Of a stretch of 38,421 nt of DNA, positions 35,238-38,421 are shown piece after piece. The stretch's first letter is position 1, and every line of letters starts with the position of its first letter. The stretch comes from Akkermansia muciniphila (lineage in GTDB: Bacteria; Verrucomicrobiota; Verrucomicrobiia; Verrucomicrobiales; Akkermansiaceae): positions 1 through 38,421 of the forward strand of contig CAMCYK010000029.1 of NCBI GenBank assembly GCA_945883695.1, given 5' to 3'. A program made the position numbers and the translations under genes. A model generated the notes under the pieces. It was not told where the DNA came from. It worked only from the letters and a program-made list of their open reading frames with translations, and made no database searches.

Positions 35238-35389
35238 TTCGGAAGAGGCTTGTCGTCGTCGTCGAGGGGAAGCAGGGAGTCGCGTTCGGGCGAGGACCGG
35301 CGCGAGCGGCGGAATTCGCCGGCGAAGCAGCAGATGAAAATCCCGGCGAGGCAGGAGCTCACGAGAATGGTGAGGGCGATTACTTCCAT
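35234..35389 (-). CDS. ccoS: cbb3 oxidase assembly protein, CcoS-like, 51 residues
   Basis: From ATG 35389 the minus strand reads MEVIALTILVSSCLAGIFIC, a single membrane helix, then CFAGEFRRSRRSSPERDSLL and an acidic tail (DDDDKPLPK). The start MEV plus one helix and a short cytoplasmic tail match CcoS, which helps insert heme and copper into the oxidase. The stop overlaps the ccoNO start as ATGA, so the two are co-translated and the gene leads the operon. The C-terminal tail is not strongly conserved in the family, so the symbol is by position and topology. Confidence 0.82.
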   Translation of the reverse strand: MEVIALTILVSSCLAGIFICCFAGEFRRSRRSSPERDSLLPLDDDDKPLPK

Positions 35390-35462
35390 GGGACTGGCGC
35401 GAGTTGAGAGCATGTCCGGCAGCGCGTCGCCGCGTGGATTGCCGGAGGATGCGCGGATCTTC

Positions 35463-35984
35463 TCAAACCGTGTCGGCCATCTCGAGGGTGGCCGCCCATT
35501 CGAGATAAGTGTCGCCGATGATCGCGGGCAGCGAGCGCTCGCAGAACAATTCCGGGCTCAGCACCAGGTGGAAGCTCCGGCCGCCGAACGGAGCCGGGCC
35601 GAGCGACACCCGGAAGATATTGCCGAGCGGCGCGCAGGCCTCGACCGCCAGCGGGCCGTCGAGCACCGCGTGACCCCGGTTGGCGAGCGCGGCGAGCACC
35701 TTGCGGCGACCGCAGGGGCTAGCCGGCGGACAATTCTTGCACGTCTCGCCGAGACCCAGCAACCCGCGCTCCGTCGGGGTTTCCGCGATCGTCTGGATCA
35801 AGCCGGGCGTGAAGGCGGTCCAGTTGCCGGCCGCATCGTCATCGAACTCGTTGAGGTGGCTCGCCACCGCGGCGGCGAGATCCACTTTCAATTCCGGGAA
35901 ACCGTGCAGGACGATGCCGGGCGCGGAGCTGACGGCCCCGGTCAGGAACCAGCGGTGGAAGGCGGGTAAGTCTTTCGCGAGCAT
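35463..35984 (-). CDS. Hypothetical protein with a Cys cluster
   Basis: A 173-residue soluble protein from ATG 35984. It contains TCKNCPPASPCGRR (Cys82, Cys85, Cys91), a C-x2-C-x5-C cluster that could bind zinc or an iron-sulfur centre, with two more Cys at 117 and 148. The rest is mixed helix and strand (GIVLHGFPELKVDLAAAVAS, GAPFGGRSFHLVLSPELF-like segments) with no signal peptide. It is 73 bases upstream of ccoS on the same strand and may be transcribed with the oxidase genes, so a redox or assembly role is possible but not shown. I do not recognise the family. Confidence 0.7.
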   Translation of the reverse strand: MLAKDLPAFHRWFLTGAVSSAPGIVLHGFPELKVDLAAAVASHLNEFDDDAAGNWTAFTPGLIQTIAETPTERGLLGLGETCKNCPPASPCGRRKVLAALANRGHAVLDGPLAVEACAPLGNIFRVSLGPAPFGGRSFHLVLSPELFCERSLPAIIGDTYLEWAATLEMADTV

Positions 35985-36129
35985 GACGGCAAGGCTCGCA
36001 CGCTAGGCTCCATCCCGGCAGCGGTCTCCGCGCCGATTGGTGAAAGATTCGCGGATTCTCTCATCCCGCCCGCGCCGGCAGCGCAGAAAACGTTCGCCAT
36101 CCGGGGCCGGCTCGTTCGTGATTCCCGCC

Positions 36130-36903
36130 GTGATCCATCCCACCGCGATCATTTCCCCGGAAGCCAGGCTCGGCGCGGACGTCCGCGTCGGTCCCTACTG
36201 CGTGATCGGTGCCGGCGTCGAGCTCGGCGACGGCTGCGTGCTGGACTCCCATGTCGTCCTCGACGGGCCGTCGAAGTTCGGCCGGGAGAACCGCTTCTTC
36301 CCCTTCGCCGCGGTCGGCGGCAAGAGCCAGGACCTGAAGTACCAGGGCGAGCCGACCTACCTCGAGGTCGGCGACCGCAACGTGTTCCGCGAGAACTGCA
36401 CCATCCACCGCGGCACCCACGACCACACGCCGACCCGCATCGGCTCCGACAACCTGTTCCTGTGCTATTCCCACGTTGCCCACGACTGCCAGGTCGGCAA
36501 TCACGTGATCCTTTCCAACAACGGCACGCTCGGCGGCCACGTGGTGGTCGAGGACCACGCCATCGTCTCCGGGCTGGCCGCGGTGCACCAGTTCTGCCGG
36601 ATCGGCTGCCATTCGATCATCGGCGGCTGCGCCAAGGTGATCCAGGACGTCCCGCCCTACCTGATCATCGACGGCAACCCCGCGACCACCCGCGGCCTCA
36701 ACCTGGTCGGCCTCCAGCGGCGCGGCTTTGCCGAGGACGACATCAAGGCGCTGAAGTCGGCCTACAAGAAGCTGTTCCTCCGGAAAGAGAACAACCTCGC
36801 CAGCCAGCTCAGCTCGCTCAAGGCCGACCGCCCCGCGAACCACGGTCCGGTGAAGCACCTGATCGCCTTCATCGAAGGCTCGCAGCGCGGGGTGACCCGC
36901 TGA
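36130..36903 (+). CDS. lpxA: UDP-N-acetylglucosamine acyltransferase LpxA (first step of lipid A synthesis)
   Basis: A 257-residue protein from GTG 36130 (VIHPTAIISPEA), matching the usual MIHPTA start; GTG 36118 is an alternative and the frame is open to 36037 with basic, unlikely residues. It is a left-handed beta-helix with hexapeptide repeats. Active-site features match E. coli LpxA: GGKSQDLKYQGEPTYLEVGD, TIHRGT, and HVAHDCQVGN, where His118 corresponds to catalytic His125, then AAVHQFCRIG. The C-terminal helical part is QRRGFAEDDIKALKSAYKK. It attaches the 3-OH acyl chain from acyl carrier protein to UDP-GlcNAc in the cytoplasm. It stands alone here, with no lpxB, lpxD or fabZ beside it. 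It converges directly with the next gene, the stop codons abutting at 36903/36904. Confidence 0.95.
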   Translation: MIHPTAIISPEARLGADVRVGPYCVIGAGVELGDGCVLDSHVVLDGPSKFGRENRFFPFAAVGGKSQDLKYQGEPTYLEVGDRNVFRENCTIHRGTHDHTPTRIGSDNLFLCYSHVAHDCQVGNHVILSNNGTLGGHVVVEDHAIVSGLAAVHQFCRIGCHSIIGGCAKVIQDVPPYLIIDGNPATTRGLNLVGLQRRGFAEDDIKALKSAYKKLFLRKENNLASQLSSLKADRPANHGPVKHLIAFIEGSQRGVTR

Positions 36904-37851
36904 TCACGGCTTCAGCGCGACCCGCAGGATCCGGTCGTCGGAAGTCAGGTAGAGTTGCTTGCCGTTCGCGCCGAAGGCCACGTTGGCGGTCGGGCGGCCG
37001 CACAGGATCCGGCCTAACAGCTTGCCCTGCGGATTGAAGATCAGGCAGCCGCCGGGGCCGGTCGAGAAGACGTTGCCCTTGGCGTCCACCTTGAGCCCGT
37101 CCGGCGCGCCGGGGCCCTTCAGGTCCTTGCAGTCGAAGAACACCTTGCCGCCGTCGGTCGTGCCGTCGGCCTTCAGCGGGTAGGCCATGATGATCGGGGC
37201 CGGGCCGTGGGACTGGGCGACGTAGAGGGTTTTCCCGTCGGGAGAAAGCGCGACGCCGTTCGGCCGGTCGAGCTCGCGGGTGAGCAGCGTGACGACGCCT
37301 TGCGGGGTGACGCGGTAGACCCCGTGGAAATCCAGTTCGCGGAACTGCTCGCCGCCCAGCCCGTAGGGCGGATCGGTGAAATAGACGTCGCCGTTCGCCG
37401 CGATCGCCAGGTCGTTGGGGGAATTGAAGCGTTTGCCGTTGTAGTTGTCCGCCAGCGTGCGTTTGCCGCCGCCGGGGGTCAGGTAGGAGACGCGCCGGTC
37501 GCCGTGCTCGCAGAAGTGGAGTTGCCCCTTGGCATCCAGCGCCAGCCCGTTCGAGCCCGGCTCGCGGCCGTAGGCCCCCACCCCGGTGAAGCCCGACGGC
37601 TTCATGAAGACCGACACCTCGGTGTCGCCCTCCTTCCACTGGTAGATCGTGTTGCGCGGCACGTCGGAAAACAGCAGGCGCTGCTCCTTTTCGTCCCAGA
37701 CCGGCCCTTCCGCCCAGTCGAAGCCGGTGCACAGGGTTTCGATTTTCGCCTGCGGATCGAGGATCGCGTCCAGCGCGGGGTCGAGGCGTTCGATGCTTTC
37801 CTGGGCGGAAGCGAGGGCGGGCAGGAGGAGAAGGAGACGGAGGGTTTTCAT
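36904..37851 (-). CDS. Secreted SMP-30/gluconolactonase-like beta-propeller protein
   Basis: A 315-residue protein with a signal peptide (MKTLRLLLLLPALASAQ). It has the SMP-30/gluconolactonase/LRE fold marks: FDWAEGPVWDEKEQRLLFSD with the metal-binding Glu48, SNGLALDAKGQLHFCEHGDR, NSPNDLAIAANGDVYFTDPP and DRPNGVALSPDGKTLYVAQS, which give the Asn and Asp metal ligands. The family hydrolyses aldonolactones or similar esters, and secreted copies are common in Verrucomicrobia and Planctomycetes for sugar breakdown. Substrate unknown. It lies downstream of the DUF1501 pseudogene on the same strand, 78 bases away. Confidence 0.92.
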   Translation of the reverse strand: MKTLRLLLLLPALASAQESIERLDPALDAILDPQAKIETLCTGFDWAEGPVWDEKEQRLLFSDVPRNTIYQWKEGDTEVSVFMKPSGFTGVGAYGREPGSNGLALDAKGQLHFCEHGDRRVSYLTPGGGKRTLADNYNGKRFNSPNDLAIAANGDVYFTDPPYGLGGEQFRELDFHGVYRVTPQGVVTLLTRELDRPNGVALSPDGKTLYVAQSHGPAPIIMAYPLKADGTTDGGKVFFDCKDLKGPGAPDGLKVDAKGNVFSTGPGGCLIFNPQGKLLGRILCGRPTANVAFGANGKQLYLTSDDRILRVALKP

Positions 37852-37929
37852 GGTTGGGCTATCCTTTACGTGAAGCGCGCCGCCCCGTCTCCGGGCAAGC
37901 CTGTCATGCCGGCGCGCCGGCGGTCCTCC

Positions 37930-38323
37930 TCACACCATGATCTCCTTCACCACCTTCGCCGGCTCCACCCCGGTCAAGCGCTGGTCGAGGACCTGGAACT
38001 TGAAGGTGAGCTTCTCGTGATCCACGCCGAGCAGGTGGAGGATGGTCGCGGCCGTAGGTTTCCTTGGTCAGTCCGCCCTGTGAATCGACCGTGCGGCCGA
38101 ACTCGCCGCCCCAGACCACCAGCGTGTCGTCGAACAAGCCGGAGGCGAAGGCCTGGTCGCGGGCCAGCAGGTTCGCCAGGCCGGCCCACGCCAGCGCCTT
38201 GCCGGAGCGGCCGAGGAACTGACGGCGGGTCGCCAGATCCAGCCAGTGGCGTTTCAGCGCGGCGGGCAAGGGCAGGTCGAGCACGGAGGGACCTTCGCCG
38301 GAATGGTCGGAGCAGGGATGCAT
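37930..38323 (-). pseudogene. DUF1501 pseudogene, two internal deletions
   Basis: The N-terminus ([20 protein letters not shown], then a Tat motif [20 protein letters not shown]) is that of a DUF1501 protein, but after AFAS it jumps straight to the C-terminal region [20 protein letters not shown]. Compared with the complete copy at 10721-12172 about 330 residues are missing. After TYGRDH a second deletion of about 40 residues joins to [18 protein letters not shown] in another frame, which then continues to the normal end ([19 protein letters not shown], stop at 37930). A CGCGACC run present at both ends of the second gap fits a microhomology deletion. It cannot make a working protein. Confidence 0.88.
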
Positions 38324-38354
38324 GTTAGGAAAGGGTTGCGACTATGGATGCGTG

Positions 38355-38417
38355 TACTGGACCGCGGACTTTAGTCCGCACGTAGATCTCGGGCGGACTA
38401 AAGTCCGCGGTCCAGTA
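38355..38417. repeat. Perfect 25-bp inverted repeat
   Basis: Arms at 38355-38379 and 38393-38417 are exact reverse complements, separated by 13 bases. Each arm also contains a small hairpin, GCGGACT-TT-AGTCCGC. Such GCGGACTTTAGTCCGC palindromes are of the dispersed REP kind. It lies upstream of the DUF1501 pseudogene and may have served as a recombination site or terminator-like structure. The window ends just after it. Confidence 0.85.
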
Positions 38418-38421
38418 TATC

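Noticed and set aside
37908..37921. 14-bp palindrome GCCGGCGCGCCGGC between the SMP-30 gene and the pseudogene
   Set aside because: Such self-complementary GC runs are expected by chance in this composition, and there is no T-rich tail to make it a terminator.

Overview
The window looks like a piece of chromosome from a high-GC member of the Verrucomicrobiota, probably close to Luteolibacter or Verrucomicrobiaceae. This is inferred from gene content. It carries a paired DUF1549/DUF1553 cytochrome protein and DUF1501 protein, a very large prepilin-like protein of the verrucomicrobial cassette type, an autotransporter-strand-repeat secreted protein next to a GntR/LacI-type regulator, a fused CcoN-CcoO oxidase, LpxA (so an outer membrane with lipid A), and dispersed GC-rich inverted repeats. 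No phage, plasmid, CRISPR or intact insertion sequence is visible.

Layout. 1-2755 (minus): the N-terminal 918 codons of a giant prepilin-like protein that runs off the left edge. 2913-6364: a secreted beta-helix protein diverging from a GntR/LacI-type regulator. 6365-6735: a repeat-rich spacer with a 27-nt tandem repeat and a MITE-like inverted repeat. 6718-7215: a small conserved-looking protein. 7433-12172 (plus): a two-gene operon of a diheme lipoprotein (PSCyt1/DUF1549/LamG/DUF1553) and a Tat-exported DUF1501 protein. 12177-18954 (minus): a lipoprotein, then an apparent operon of ABC ATPase, solute-binding protein, fused permease and a secreted metallophosphoesterase. 19078-19162: tRNA-Leu with an unusual AAG anticodon. 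19312-28597 (minus): about 9.3 kb that reads as one giant subtilase + PPC-like + Ig + BNR-repeat + CARDB + InlB-repeat protein, now split by one frameshift and one in-frame TGA. 28889-30187: an AAA ATPase with a C-terminal DUF234 nuclease-like domain behind an AT-rich palindrome. 30342-31776 (minus): two small exported proteins. 31891-35389 (minus): a compact cbb3 oxidase operon, ccoS-ccoNO-ccoQ-ccoP, with stop/start overlaps. 35463-37851: a Cys-motif protein, lpxA and an SMP-30/gluconolactonase-like protein. 37930-38323: a twice-deleted DUF1501 pseudogene. 38355-38417: a perfect 25-bp inverted repeat.

How the genes work together. The cbb3 cluster encodes a high-affinity terminal oxidase. The ABC operon imports a small anionic or metal-bound solute, and its last gene, a phosphoesterase, suggests a link to phosphate-ester or phosphonate scavenging (inference). 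The DUF1553/DUF1501 pair is a family-typical module of unknown function. Many long plus-strand and minus-strand open frames opposite the GC-rich genes are shadows and were left out. Two small oxidase genes (51 and 58 codons) and the left-edge gene were found by reading the sequence directly.
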